NCBI GenBank assembly: GCA_036394995.1
Contig: DASWED010000083.1
Span: forward strand, 1-55,434
Source of the DNA: DASWED01 sp036394995
Lineage (GTDB): Bacteria; Actinomycetota; UBA4738; JACQTL01
Direction of reading: 5' to 3'
DNA length: 55,434 nucleotides
Each line of letters starts with the position of its first letter. Position 1 is the stretch's first letter. The notes beneath the pieces were generated by a model. That model was not told where the DNA came from. It did not search any database and was given only the letters and a program-made list of their open reading frames with translations. Both the position numbers and the translations under genes were made by a program. Below, one piece after another: positions 1 to 8,050 of this stretch.

Positions 1-46
1 CAGGTCTGCAAAACCTGCTACACCGGTTCAATTCCGGTCCCCGCCT
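1..46 (+). tRNA. tRNA-Cys(GCA), 3' part only
   Basis: The window opens inside this tRNA. The anticodon stem (1-5 with 13-17) closes a 7-base loop with anticodon GCA at 8-10. The T arm is 22-26 paired with 34-38 around a TTCAATT loop. The 3' acceptor strand is 39-45, with discriminator T46. No CCA is encoded. The 5' acceptor and D arm lie outside the window. Confidence 0.9.
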
Positions 47-94
47 CGAACGACCCGCCGCCCCCCAGGCCCGGGCCGGTAAACTCGCTCGAAC

Positions 95-166
95 GGGCGG
101 TTAGCTCAGGGGGAGAGCGCTTCCCTGACACGGAAGAGGTCAGTGGTTCAAATCCACTACCGCCCA
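95..166 (+). tRNA. tRNA-Val(GAC)
   Basis: A complete cloverleaf is visible. The 7-bp acceptor pairs 95-101 with 159-165. The anticodon stem 120-124/132-136 carries GAC at 127-129, and the T loop is TTCAAAT. The discriminator is A166 and CCA is not encoded. It lies about 50 bases after the tRNA-Cys, so the two are probably cotranscribed. A second tRNA-Val with anticodon CAC lies at 9583. Confidence 0.95.
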
Positions 167-193
167 CCGACACGAGCTCTGGCGAAAGGCGGA

Positions 194-427
194 TCAGGCC
201 GCGGCCTCCACCACGTCGGGACGGTGCTCCCCGCGGGCGGTCGCAACGATCGCCCGGATCGTCTTCATCGTCTGGTACAGCGTCAGCACGAGCAGCACGC
301 CGCCGATGACCGCAGCCACGCGACCCTCGTCGAGGTCGGTCCGGCGGGCCACCGCGCCGGCGACCCTCCTCCCGGCCCTTCCGCGTACGCCCGACAGCCC
401 GACCCGTCCGACCGCCTCGAGATCCAT
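194..427 (-). CDS. small single-span membrane protein, unknown function
   Basis: A 77-residue protein on the minus strand. It has an Arg/Gly-rich N-terminal half, one hydrophobic segment at about residues 38-52 (AAVIGGVLLVLTLYQ) and a short charged C-terminus. I do not recognise a family. The main support for a real gene is a strong Shine-Dalgarno sequence (AGGAGG) six bases before the ATG. It runs convergent to the tRNA-Val with about 27 bases between them. High GC makes chance open frames common, so it could still be spurious. Confidence 0.45.
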   Translation of the reverse strand: MDLEAVGRVGLSGVRGRAGRRVAGAVARRTDLDEGRVAAVIGGVLLVLTLYQTMKTIRAIVATARGEHRPDVVEAAA

Positions 428-657
428 TGAGCTCCTCCTCGGAATCGACCCTCCTCCGAGCGTTCCCGCGGCAGTCTGTCGGCAAGCGCCGGCCCGCTCG
501 GCCTGCGAGAAACGGCCTCACGAGCGCGATGTCGCGGCCGGACCCGGTCGAACGTGGGCGCCATGACCTCAGGAACGCCAGCGGCCTCAGCGCTCGAGCT
601 CCGCTTCCGCGGACCCCTCAGTCGGGCCTATCTCCAGAAGAAGTAGTCGGCCACGTA

Positions 658-679
658 GTCGACCGAGCACTCGGTCGAC
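658..679. repeat. 22-bp perfect inverted repeat
   Basis: GTCGACCGAG and CTCGGTCGAC flank a 2-base centre. The repeat lies 22 bases before a TTGACA box and about 170 bases before the sialidase-like gene, in the otherwise featureless 428-848 interval. It could be an operator, or as RNA a 9-bp stem with a GCAC loop. It is not followed by a T-run, so it is not a typical terminator. Confidence 0.5.
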
Positions 680-700
680 CTTGGACCGGTTTGATGCCGT

Positions 701-729
701 TTGACACGCCGAGAAGCTCGCACCAGGAT
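701..729 (+). promoter_or_regulatory. candidate promoter for the sialidase-like gene
   Basis: A perfect -35 hexamer TTGACA (701-706) is followed after 17 bases by CAGGAT (724-729), which keeps the A2, A5 and T6 positions of a -10 box. The predicted transcript would have a leader of about 110 bases before the ATG at 849. Confidence 0.45.
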
Positions 730-848
730 GCCTGGGGTTCGGCCCACGCGCCTCGAGCGTCGTGGACGGATTGGGTGCCCGCGCCATATCGGGAACGTGG
801 CCGGCGCCGACTCGCCCGGCCGAGGGGCCGAAGGCGGAAGGAGGCGCG

Positions 849-2453
849 ATGCGCCGGGCACTCAGATGTCTCGTCCTGGTGGCCATGGTGGGTGCGGTCG
901 TGGGGGGGACGGCCGGATCCGGGACCGCGGGCTCGCCGAGCCAGCCCCGTTGGGTCCGGCACGTCCTGAACTATCCGGGCGGCATCTCGAATGGCGTTCG
1001 GGCCAGGCTGGCGGCGGACGACGTGAAGACGTCGACGAAGCTCGTGAGATCCGCCGCTGCTCTGCCCGGCGCGCTGGAGAACGTCCAGGCGAACGCCGAC
1101 TGCGACCCGGCGCTCCCCCAGAACGAGACGTCCGTGGCCTTCAACGTCAGCGATCACCTGAATGCCGTCGCGGCGGCGAACGACTACTGCGGCGACGGGT
1201 TCTGGATCGGCCACACCACGAACGGGGGCCACTCCTGGATCAGCGAGTTCAAGGACCCCAAGACGTCCACCACCGGCGAGCGGTGCTTCGGCAGCGACCC
1301 CTCGGTCGTGTACAGCGCAAAGGACGGGGTCTTCTACCTGTCCACGCTGTGCTACTTCAGCACCAGCCCAATATCGGAGGTGCAGGTCTGGGCATCGGAC
1401 GACGGCGGAGCGACATGGACGGCATCCACGAAGGCCGCCATCGCCATCACGAACCGGTCGGGCGACGGCTCCATCGACGGGTCCGTGTTCTACGACAAGG
1501 AGCTGCTGGCCGTCGACAACAACGTGGACAGCGCCCTCTACGGCCGGCTCTACGTGACGTTCATCAAGTTCCACATGGTGCTGCCGTCGGGACGAAGCGA
1601 CTACTGCCCTGTCCAGGTGGCGTACACGAACTCCATCCCGACGGCCGACCCCAGCACGTCGACCTGGGCCCACGCGGCGGTCGTCCCGGATGCCCCGGGG
1701 TCGAACGGCGTCGGGGGAGGAGCCAACCAGTGGGCCCTGCCGGTGGTCGACGACACCGGCGCCCTGAACGTCTCCTACATCAGCGAGGACTGCAACACCT
1801 CATATGACCGGGCCCTGTACTTCAAACGGTCCATCGATGGCGGGCAGACCTTCGGCGCCCGCGTGCGTATCGACAAGCCCGGGCAGTTCCGCGACAACCC
1901 GAACTACCAGGACCTGCTGCCGGCGAAGAAGGCCAGGATCCCGATCTCGCCGTCGATGGTGTTCGATCCGACACGCGGAACCCTGCTGTACGCCTACCAG
2001 AACAACCTCCACCGGGATCTGACCGGCGCCGACATCTCGTTGCAGACCTCCGCCGACTTCGGGCAGTCGTGGTCGGATGCGCGGACGCTCAGCGTCACGG
2101 CCTCGGGCAGCGCGGCGCCACGGGATCAGTTCTTCCCCTGGCTCGCCGTGGACGAGTCGGGGAACGCGCATGCCATCTGGTACGACAACCGCAAGGACCT
2201 CGCGGACAAGCGGATCCGGACGTTCCAGGCTCTGTCCACCGACGGCGCCGCCACCTGGGAATTCGCGGACATCAGCACGGCGGCGTGGAACCCGGACAAG
2301 GGGTTCTTCTCCTGCGGCTGCTTCATCGGCGACTACAACGCCCTGGCGGCGAGCGACCAGGTCGTGTACCCGGTGTGGACCGACGGGAGGGACTCTGCCG
2401 GACCTCCCCTGGGGGAGACGGACATCTTCACGAACGTGGAGGTCACTCCGTAG
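849..2453 (+). CDS. secreted sialidase-like (BNR/Asp-box) beta-propeller protein
   Basis: A 534-residue exported protein. The start at 849 has an AAGGAGG ribosome site four bases upstream and gives an Arg-rich signal peptide (MRRALRCLVLVAMVGAVVGG). Asp-box-like S-x-D-G-G-x-T-W motifs occur at about residues 124, 183, 328, 401 and 463, with WYDNRKD and WTDGRD blade motifs, as in the exo-alpha-sialidase-like six-bladed fold. Catalytic Arg and Tyr residues cannot be assigned by eye, so glycosidase activity is inferred only; many proteins of this fold are just binding propellers. Several Cys residues suggest disulfides. No operon partner is visible, and the next intact gene is 0.6 kb downstream. 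Confidence 0.75.
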   Translation: MRRALRCLVLVAMVGAVVGGTAGSGTAGSPSQPRWVRHVLNYPGGISNGVRARLAADDVKTSTKLVRSAAALPGALENVQANADCDPALPQNETSVAFNVSDHLNAVAAANDYCGDGFWIGHTTNGGHSWISEFKDPKTSTTGERCFGSDPSVVYSAKDGVFYLSTLCYFSTSPISEVQVWASDDGGATWTASTKAAIAITNRSGDGSIDGSVFYDKELLAVDNNVDSALYGRLYVTFIKFHMVLPSGRSDYCPVQVAYTNSIPTADPSTSTWAHAAVVPDAPGSNGVGGGANQWALPVVDDTGALNVSYISEDCNTSYDRALYFKRSIDGGQTFGARVRIDKPGQFRDNPNYQDLLPAKKARIPISPSMVFDPTRGTLLYAYQNNLHRDLTGADISLQTSADFGQSWSDARTLSVTASGSAAPRDQFFPWLAVDESGNAHAIWYDNRKDLADKRIRTFQALSTDGAATWEFADISTAAWNPDKGFFSCGCFIGDYNALAASDQVVYPVWTDGRDSAGPPLGETDIFTNVEVTP

Positions 2454-2772
2454 CCGAAGCCGCGCAGCGACGCCGGGGAGGCCGGAGGTCGTTGATCGTC
2501 GAGCCATGCCGCCCGGCCCGAGAGGCATCCTCGACCGAGCTTCGGATGTCCTGACCTCAGAGGGGCGGGGCCGGTCGTTCCCGCTCGGGAGCAACCAAAC
2601 CGGCGACCCGCGCATGTATTCATCTTGAGGATGAGTGGATGACGCGGATTGCCGTGGAGGAGGGCCGAACGGAGGAGTCGCGGTCCGGCGTGCTGTTCCA
2701 GCCGGCGAACAACCGGTCGTTCCTGTACTTCCCCCCGGTCAGCGATGTGGACGGACATCCCTGACATGGCGT
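2454..2772. other. intergenic stretch without a convincing gene
   Basis: About 320 bases between the sialidase-like gene and an antisense gene relic. The only small frame worth noting is 2639-2764 (+), 41 codons starting MTRIAVEEGR and containing NNRSFLYFPP. It has no clear ribosome site and no recognised family. I see no strong terminator. Confidence 0.4.
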
Positions 2773-2982
2773 TCAAAGTTTCACCAGGTGGCCGGTGATG
2801 CTGAACAGCGCATTGGAGGTCCCGGTCCTGGAGGTCCGCCAGTACTCCACCTGCACGCCGTATCCCTCGTCGGCGTAGAGCTGCACCCGCTCCGTCCCCT
2901 CCCACCTGTCCGAGCCGAAGAGCGTCCCGGAGAAGGACACCGGGACGAAGACATGTCCATTGTTGACCTTCATCGTCACCTG
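2773..2982 (-). pseudogene. 3' relic of a secreted-protein gene (paralogue of 9735-10313)
   Basis: The last ~70 codons align with the C-terminus of the secreted protein at 9735-10313. Shared elements are NGH followed by (F/V)xxPxSFxGxL, then (G/E)xERVQLY and finally FS(I/V)(S/T)GHL(V/M)(K/R)L at both ends. The signal peptide and N-terminal half are missing. Upstream the frame dissolves into unrelated sequence and runs into the divergent DinB gene. I read it as a truncated remnant rather than a small functional gene, although an internal ATG exists at the edge of the homology. Confidence 0.6.
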
Positions 2983-3055
2983 AGACCGGGGATCGCGGCC
3001 GCGCCACCGGATCGGGGGCCCTCGTGGGCACGGCGTCGCCGGGCTGACGCTCGGA

Positions 3056-3061
3056 TATGGT
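3056..3061 (+). promoter_or_regulatory. -10 box TATGGT, leaderless start of the DinB gene
   Basis: TATGGT ends exactly 6 bases before the ATG at 3068, so transcription would begin at or next to the start codon. No ribosome site is present. Confidence 0.6.
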
Positions 3062-3067
3062 TCGGCC

Positions 3068-3547
3068 ATGGATGACGAACTGCGTCGTGGGCTGATCGAG
3101 CGATACCGGGAGGGGCCGGGCGTCGTGGAGGCCGCGGTGGCCGGGCTGGACGAGGACGGGCTCGACCGCCGGCCTTCCGACGGCGGCTGGACCGCCCGAG
3201 AGGTGGTCCATCACCTGGCCGACAGCGAGATGATGTCGGCGATGCGGCTGCGGCTGCTGCTGGCGGAGGATTCGCCGGTGATCCACGGGTACGACGAGGA
3301 GGAGTTCGCGCGGCGGCTGCACTACGGGTCCCGGCCCGTCCAGCCCTCGCTCGAGGCGGTCCGGGCCGCGCGGGAGACCACCTCGTCCCTGCTCGAACGC
3401 CTCGCCGACGAGGACTGGGCACGAACCGGGACCCACACCGAAAGCGGTCCGTACTCGGTCCAGACGTGGCTGGAGATCTACGCGAGGCACGCGCACGACC
3501 ACGCAGCGCAGATCCGTCGCGCCGCGGGGATCCCGGACCCATCCTGA
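3068..3547 (+). CDS. DinB-family (DinB_2-like) putative metal-dependent protein
   Basis: A 159-residue all-helical protein. GWTAREVVHHLADSE (His48/His49) and the C-terminal YARHAHDHAAQI (His141, His143, His145) are the helix-bundle His motifs of the DinB/YfiT-like superfamily, which commonly bind a divalent metal and act as thiol-dependent transferases or damage-induced proteins. The actual substrate is unknown. The start lacks a ribosome site but follows a -10 box by 6 bases. It sits alone between two gene relics, so context adds nothing. Confidence 0.75.
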   Translation: MDDELRRGLIERYREGPGVVEAAVAGLDEDGLDRRPSDGGWTAREVVHHLADSEMMSAMRLRLLLAEDSPVIHGYDEEEFARRLHYGSRPVQPSLEAVRAARETTSSLLERLADEDWARTGTHTESGPYSVQTWLEIYARHAHDHAAQIRRAAGIPDPS

Positions 3548-3571
3548 GAGAGCGAGCAGTCCGATGCGAAC

Positions 3572-3930
3572 GTGGAGCAGCGTTGCAGGTGGCAGGTGGG
3601 TGGCGGGGGCGGTGACCTGAAGTACCGCTTCGTGGTTCGCTCGGGGGCCGACCCCCGATCCATCGGGTTGGCCGTTCGGGCGGCCACCGGCCTGGGCATG
3701 GACGCTCGGGGGAACCTGCGCATCGGCACCGGCGTGGGAGCGCTGACGGACCGGGCCCCCACCGCGTCGCAGCGCGTGGGAGCCGAGGTGGTGTCGGTGG
3801 ACACCGTGTTCGACCTCCGTGGCGCGGACGGGTACGGCTTCACCGTCGACGCGTATGACCACCGGCTGACCTGGTGATCGATCCCGAGATCGATTACCTG
3901 GGGTACATCGGAGGTGGGGGACCCAGGACT
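3572..3930 (+). pseudogene. frameshifted relic of an SBBP-repeat (beta-propeller) protein
   Basis: An in-frame piece starting LKYRFVVRSGADPRSI and reaching YGFTVDAYDHRLT matches the domain that precedes SBBP (seven-bladed propeller) repeats. The frame stops at TGA near 3875. In the +1 frame the expected continuation VIDPEIDYLGYIGGG follows immediately (family pattern: LVIDP, then STYLGG). One missing base near 3868-3876 would explain the break. Both the N-terminus and the propeller are gone, so this is a decayed fragment, not a gene. Confidence 0.65.
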
Positions 3931-3979
3931 GGGGGACCAACGCGTAGCCCGGGTCCGGACTGCCCGCGCGAGCGCTGTC

Positions 3980-3985
3980 TACACT
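3980..3985 (+). promoter_or_regulatory. -10 box TACACT before the DUF3039 gene
   Basis: TACACT lies 12 bases before ATG 3998 and 21 before ATG 4007. A short leader containing GAGG (3994-3997) is consistent with use of ATG 4007. Confidence 0.5.
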
Positions 3986-4006
3986 GCCGGTTCGAGGATG
4001 GGCGAC

Positions 4007-4267
4007 ATGAGCGAGACGAAGCTCGACGAACGAACCGATGCCCGGATCGACGAGGGCGACCACGAGCGGTTCAGCCACTACGTGGACAAGTCGAAGCTCA
4101 CCGAGGCCTACGTGGTGGGCACACCGGTGATCGCGCTGTGCGGGAAGGTGTGGGTCCCGTCCCGCGATCCGAAGAGGTTCCCGATCTGCCCGGAGTGCAA
4201 GCGACTGTACGACCTCGGCCCGGAGGGCCGCCGACTCGAGTGGGACCGCCGCAGCCGCGAGGGCTGA
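4007..4267 (+). CDS. DUF3039 family protein
   Basis: An 86-residue cytoplasmic protein matching the actinobacterial DUF3039 pattern: DEGDHERFSHYV, then GTPVIALCGKVWVPSRDP, then FPICPECKRLYD. One Cys in ALCG plus a CPEC pair suggests a small metal site. Function is unknown. I chose ATG 4007 because GAGG lies nine bases upstream; ATG 3998 directly abuts that motif. In other actinobacteria this gene is often a single conserved neighbour of housekeeping genes; here it precedes typA by 48 bases. Confidence 0.85.
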   Translation: MSETKLDERTDARIDEGDHERFSHYVDKSKLTEAYVVGTPVIALCGKVWVPSRDPKRFPICPECKRLYDLGPEGRRLEWDRRSREG

Positions 4268-4276
4268 CCGTCCTCG

Positions 4277-4282
4277 TACACT
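4277..4282 (+). promoter_or_regulatory. -10 box TACACT before typA
   Basis: TACACT lies 33 bases before the typA ATG, giving a predicted leader of roughly 26 bases. No clear -35 box is seen. Confidence 0.45.
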
Positions 4283-4315
4283 CGAAGAGCCCCCGACATT
4301 CGAACAGGACCCCGC

Positions 4316-6151
4316 ATGCCCTTCCGAGACGACATCCGCAACGTGGCCATCGTGGCGCACGTGGACCACGGGAAGACCACGCTGGTCGACGCCATGCTGT
4401 GGCAGACCGGCGCGTTCCGGGCGAACGAGAACGTCAACGAGCGGGTCATGGACTCCATGGACCTCGAGCGGGAGAAGGGGATCACGATCCTCGCCAAGAA
4501 CACCGCGGTCCGCTACGGCGACGTGAAGATCAACATCGTGGACACGCCGGGGCACGCGGACTTCGGCGGCGAGGTCGAACGGGGCCTGACCATGGTGGAC
4601 GGCGTGCTGCTCATGGTGGACGCCTCCGAGGGCCCGCTGCCCCAGACCCGGTTCGTCCTGCGCAAGGCCCTGGAGGCCCGGCTGCCGGTGATCCTCGTGG
4701 TGAACAAGGTGGATCGGCCCGACGCCCGGATCGACGAGGTGGTCCACGAGGTGGAGGATCTGTTCCTCGACCTCGACGCCGACGAACACCAGATCGCGTT
4801 CCCCATCCTGTATGCGAACGCCCGGGCGGGATGGGCCTCCTCCGACCCTCGGGCGCACGGCACCGATCTCAAGCCCCTGTTCGAGACGCTGCTCGAGCAC
4901 ATCCCCGCACCGGAGCACGACCCCGCGCACCCCCTGCAGGCCCTGGTGACGAACCTCGACGCCTCGCCCTACGTCGGGCGTCTGGCGCTGTGCCGGGTGC
5001 TGCACGGCGTGATCAGGAAGGGGCAGCAGGCGGCGTGGTGCCGGCGGGACGGCTCGATCGAACGCGTGAAGGTGACCGAGCTGTACGTCACGGAGGCCCT
5101 GGACCGGGTCCCCGCCGAGGAGGCCGGCCCCGGCGAGATCATCGCGGTGGCCGGCCTGGCCGAGGTGACCATCGGCGAGACACTGGCCGATCCCGACGAC
5201 CCCCGTCCGCTGCCGGTGATCCTGGTGGACGAGCCCAGCCTCTCGATGACCATCGGGATCAACACGTCGCCCCTGGCCGGGCAGGACGGGGACAAGGTCA
5301 CGGCGCGCCTGGTGAAGGGACGCCTGGATCAGGAGATCGTCGGCAACGTGTCGCTCCGCGTGCTGGACGCCGGCCGGCCGGACGCGTGGGAGGTGCAGGG
5401 CCGGGGAGAGCTGCAGCTGGCTGTCCTGGTGGAGATCATGCGCCGGGAGGGCTACGAGCTGACCGTGGGCAAGCCCCAGGTGGTGACCCGCGAGGTCGAC
5501 GGCGTGGTGCACGAGCCGATGGAGCGGTTGTCGATCGACGTCCCCGAGGACTACCTCGGCGTGGTGAGCCAGCTGCTCGCCCTGCGGAAGGGGCGGATGG
5601 TCCAGATGGTGAACCATGGCACCGGCTGGGTCCGGATGGACTACGTGGCGCCGGCGCGGGGCCTCATCGGGTTCCGCACGGAGTTCCTCACCGAGACCCG
5701 GGGGACCGGGATCCTCCACCACGTGTTCGAGGGCTACGAGCCGTGGCACGGCGAGCTCCGGACCCGTCCCACCGGTTCGCTGGTGGCCGACCGCCGGGGG
5801 CTCACCACGACGTTCGCGCTTCTCAACCTCCAGGAGCGGGGGCAGATGTTCGTGGGGCCGGGTGTGGAGGTCTACGAGGGCATGATCGTCGGCGAGAACT
5901 CCCGGGCCGACGACATGGACGTGAACCCCACGAAGGAGAAGAAGCTCACGAACATCCGCCAGTCGACGGCGGAGGAGCTGGTCCGGCTGATCCCGCCCCG
6001 GGACCTCTCGCTCGAACAGGCCCTGGAGTTCATCCGCGAGGACGAGTGCGTCGAGGCCACGCCGTCCACCGTCCGCCTCCGCAAGACCGTCCTCCACCAG
6101 CTCGAACGGACCCGCGTCCACCGCCGGGCCAGACAGGGACAGCCCGCCTGA
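4316..6151 (+). CDS. typA: ribosome-associated GTPase TypA/BipA
   Basis: A 611-residue translational GTPase that binds 70S ribosomes and aids subunit assembly and stress adaptation. The P-loop is AHVDHGKTT (residues 14-22), switch II is DTPGHADF with the catalytic-type His80, and NKVD and the ITILAKN switch I motif are present. The typical TypA C-terminal part follows, with RGLIGFRTEFLT and MFVGPGVEVYEGMIVGENSR. The length is normal for the family. It ends with a basic tail (HRRARQG). A TACACT box precedes it; no strong ribosome site is visible. Confidence 0.97.
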   Translation: MPFRDDIRNVAIVAHVDHGKTTLVDAMLWQTGAFRANENVNERVMDSMDLEREKGITILAKNTAVRYGDVKINIVDTPGHADFGGEVERGLTMVDGVLLMVDASEGPLPQTRFVLRKALEARLPVILVVNKVDRPDARIDEVVHEVEDLFLDLDADEHQIAFPILYANARAGWASSDPRAHGTDLKPLFETLLEHIPAPEHDPAHPLQALVTNLDASPYVGRLALCRVLHGVIRKGQQAAWCRRDGSIERVKVTELYVTEALDRVPAEEAGPGEIIAVAGLAEVTIGETLADPDDPRPLPVILVDEPSLSMTIGINTSPLAGQDGDKVTARLVKGRLDQEIVGNVSLRVLDAGRPDAWEVQGRGELQLAVLVEIMRREGYELTVGKPQVVTREVDGVVHEPMERLSIDVPEDYLGVVSQLLALRKGRMVQMVNHGTGWVRMDYVAPARGLIGFRTEFLTETRGTGILHHVFEGYEPWHGELRTRPTGSLVADRRGLTTTFALLNLQERGQMFVGPGVEVYEGMIVGENSRADDMDVNPTKEKKLTNIRQSTAEELVRLIPPRDLSLEQALEFIREDECVEATPSTVRLRKTVLHQLERTRVHRRARQGQPA

Positions 6152-6185
6152 GGCCGGAGCGGCACCCTGGGTTTCGAACGAAGTG

Positions 6186-6215
6186 TTGATCGCACGAAGC
6201 GGCGGGGGATAAGGT
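6186..6215 (+). promoter_or_regulatory. candidate promoter TTGATC-18-TAAGGT
   Basis: A -35-like TTGATC (6186-6191) and a -10-like TAAGGT (6210-6215) are separated by 18 bases and end 11 bases before the ATG at 6227. This implies a very short leader of about 4-5 bases. Confidence 0.5.
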
Positions 6216-6226
6216 CGGGACCCGTC

Positions 6227-7588
6227 ATGAGAGCGCCCCTCGGATCGTTCCTCGTCCTCGCGCTTGCGGCGGCGACGCCCCTCCTCGGCACGGGAACGGC
6301 GTCCGCCGCGAGCTCGGACCTCGACCCGACGTTCGGCACCGGCGGGGAGGTCGCGACGGCCTTCGCCGGACCGGCCGACGTGGGCGACATGGAGCTCACT
6401 CCCCACAGGATCCTGGTGGCGGGCGCGATGACGCCGGCCGGCGGGCGGAGCAAGGTCGCCCTGGCCCGGTACCGGATGAACGGGGGCCTCGACCCCGCGT
6501 TCGGCAACGGGGGAAGGGTCGTGACGGGGGTCGCGGGCCGGAATGCAGCGGGGGCGGCGCTCGTGGTCCTGCCCGACGGACGCTTCGTGGTCGGGGTGGA
6601 CCTTCGTGACGGAAACGGGTCGGTCTTCGGGCTGGTCCGGTACCACCAGGACGGTTCGATCGATGCGTCGTTCGGGAACGGCGGCAGGGTGGTCGAAGGA
6701 TTCGGCGGAGGCCGCTGGCATCTCACCTCCCTGATCCGCCAGCCGAACGGGAAGCTCGTGGCCGGGGGGGAGCGCGTGAAGGCCGATCCCACGCAGGGGC
6801 AGGTCGTCCGGTTCGCGGTGGCGCGGTTCGCCAAGAACGGTTCGCTGGACGGGAGCTTCGGTGATGGCGGCCGGGTGGTGACCACGTTCCGGACCGGTCA
6901 GGAGGGCGCGGACCCGGAGTCCTCGGTGACGGATCTCGTCATCGACGTCTCCGGTCGGATCGTCGCGGTGGGCTGGACCTCCCCCGACCTGTGCCGCTCC
7001 GTGTGGGCCCTGGCGCGGTACATGCCCGACGGCTCCCTCGACCCGAGCTTCGGCGGCGACGGCCGGGTCAGCACTCGGTTCTGGCACATCAACGCGCGGG
7101 CCCAGGCGGTGCAGTTCGGCGACGACAATCGCCTGACGGTGGCCGGGTCGAACACGTTCACGGGGTGCGGCGGGGAGGCGCCGCCAGACACGGGGACCGC
7201 CGCGGTGGCCCGCTATCTGCCGGACGGGAGGCTCGACCCCTCATTCGGCGGCGACGGGAAGGTCACGACGACATTCCTCGGGACCCAGGACTCGGACGCG
7301 GGCTACGAGGACCTGACCCTGCTCGAAGGAGGCTCGGTGGTGGCCACGGGCTCCGCGTTCACCCCGTCGGCCGACCGGCTGCTCATCATCGTCGGTCAGT
7401 ACCGGCGGGGCGGCGCGCTGAACACCGCCTTCTCCGATGACGGCCGGGCCACGGCCGCCGGCCCGCTGAAGTACACCCAGGGGGTCGCGGTGTCCGCCGA
7501 TCCGGACGAACGGCCGATCGTCGCCGGCCCGACTCGGAACGATCAGACCGGCCGGTTCCTCGTGGCACGGTTCAAGGCCTCGGGGTAG
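6227..7588 (+). CDS. secreted delta-60 repeat beta-propeller protein
   Basis: A 453-residue exported protein with a signal peptide ending near residue 28 (GTGTASAA). Seven copies of the L-D-x-x-F-G-x-G-G delta-60 core occur at residues 31, 88, 144, 206, 270, 335 and 397, spaced about 55-65 residues, the expected number for one seven-bladed propeller. Each repeat follows an ARY/LPDG element. It has no catalytic motif, so a binding or structural role outside the cell is likely. The seventh copy is degenerate (LNTAFSDDG). No cell-wall anchor or C-terminal sorting signal is seen, and it is not in an operon. Confidence 0.85.
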   Translation: MRAPLGSFLVLALAAATPLLGTGTASAASSDLDPTFGTGGEVATAFAGPADVGDMELTPHRILVAGAMTPAGGRSKVALARYRMNGGLDPAFGNGGRVVTGVAGRNAAGAALVVLPDGRFVVGVDLRDGNGSVFGLVRYHQDGSIDASFGNGGRVVEGFGGGRWHLTSLIRQPNGKLVAGGERVKADPTQGQVVRFAVARFAKNGSLDGSFGDGGRVVTTFRTGQEGADPESSVTDLVIDVSGRIVAVGWTSPDLCRSVWALARYMPDGSLDPSFGGDGRVSTRFWHINARAQAVQFGDDNRLTVAGSNTFTGCGGEAPPDTGTAAVARYLPDGRLDPSFGGDGKVTTTFLGTQDSDAGYEDLTLLEGGSVVATGSAFTPSADRLLIIVGQYRRGGALNTAFSDDGRATAAGPLKYTQGVAVSADPDERPIVAGPTRNDQTGRFLVARFKASG

Positions 7589-7623
7589 GTCGGAGGCTCA
7601 TCTCCTCACCGCTGCGTGCCGAT

Positions 7624-7980
7624 ATGCCGGGCATGAAATCGATGATGGAGCGCGGCGCTCCCCAGATGGCCGAGCGCGGGCTGCTGCGTGGAAGGCACCG
7701 GGCACCGAACGAGGGCCGGCGCGCCGGCGACGGACGGCGGCCGATCTCGGACGAGGACCGGGCCCGTAAGTACCTGACGGAGGGGCGCATGACCCTGCAC
7801 CTGGTGGAGCCGGGGAGGATCCGGGCGACGTGCACCGGGTTCTCCGGCGACCACAGGCTGGGCCTGGAGCCCGGGCAGGGCTGGTGGTGCACCTGTCCGG
7901 AGGTGGGACTGTGTGCCCACCTGCTGGCCGTCCAGCTGGTGACCGAGGTGAAGCCGGGCGGCTTCACTGCCGGGACGTAG
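7624..7980 (+). CDS. SWIM zinc-finger protein
   Basis: A 118-residue protein whose C-terminal half carries the SWIM signature C-x-C-x(n)-C-x-H as C89, C91, C97 and H99 (WWCTCPEVGLCAHLLAVQ). The preceding beta-strand region (LVEPGRIRATCTG) is also usual for SWIM domains, which bind DNA or protein. The N-terminus is basic and looks unstructured. The start is uncertain: ATGs at 7624, 7633, 7642 and 7666 are in frame and none has a good ribosome site. It ends about 70 bases before the candidate small RNA. Confidence 0.7.
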   Translation: MPGMKSMMERGAPQMAERGLLRGRHRAPNEGRRAGDGRRPISDEDRARKYLTEGRMTLHLVEPGRIRATCTGFSGDHRLGLEPGQGWWCTCPEVGLCAHLLAVQLVTEVKPGGFTAGT

Positions 7981-8038
7981 CACTGCGGCCCCGCGGACTG
8001 TCCATTCCCGACTTCGAATGAACCCTTGCGCTCGGGCG

Positions 8039-8044
8039 TATACT
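8039..8044 (+). promoter_or_regulatory. -10 box TATACT of the candidate small RNA
   Basis: TATACT is the closest match to the consensus -10 box that I found in the window. No protein start follows. The expected transcription start is near 8051, directly before the hairpins of the candidate RNA. Confidence 0.6.
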
Positions 8045-8050
8045 GAGCGA

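Noticed and set aside
2639..2764. 41-codon frame with NNRSFLYFPP, similar to NGRPFLYFPL of the glycosyltransferase at 40.2 kb
   Set aside because: Only about 10 residues match and the codons are the preferred ones, so chance is likely. It was kept only as a note in the intergenic entry.
2333..7087. Very long open frame (1584 codons) on the minus strand
   Set aside because: It lies antisense to typA and the delta-60 gene and its translation is Arg/His/Gly/Pro-rich without domains. Such frames are expected opposite GC-rich genes.
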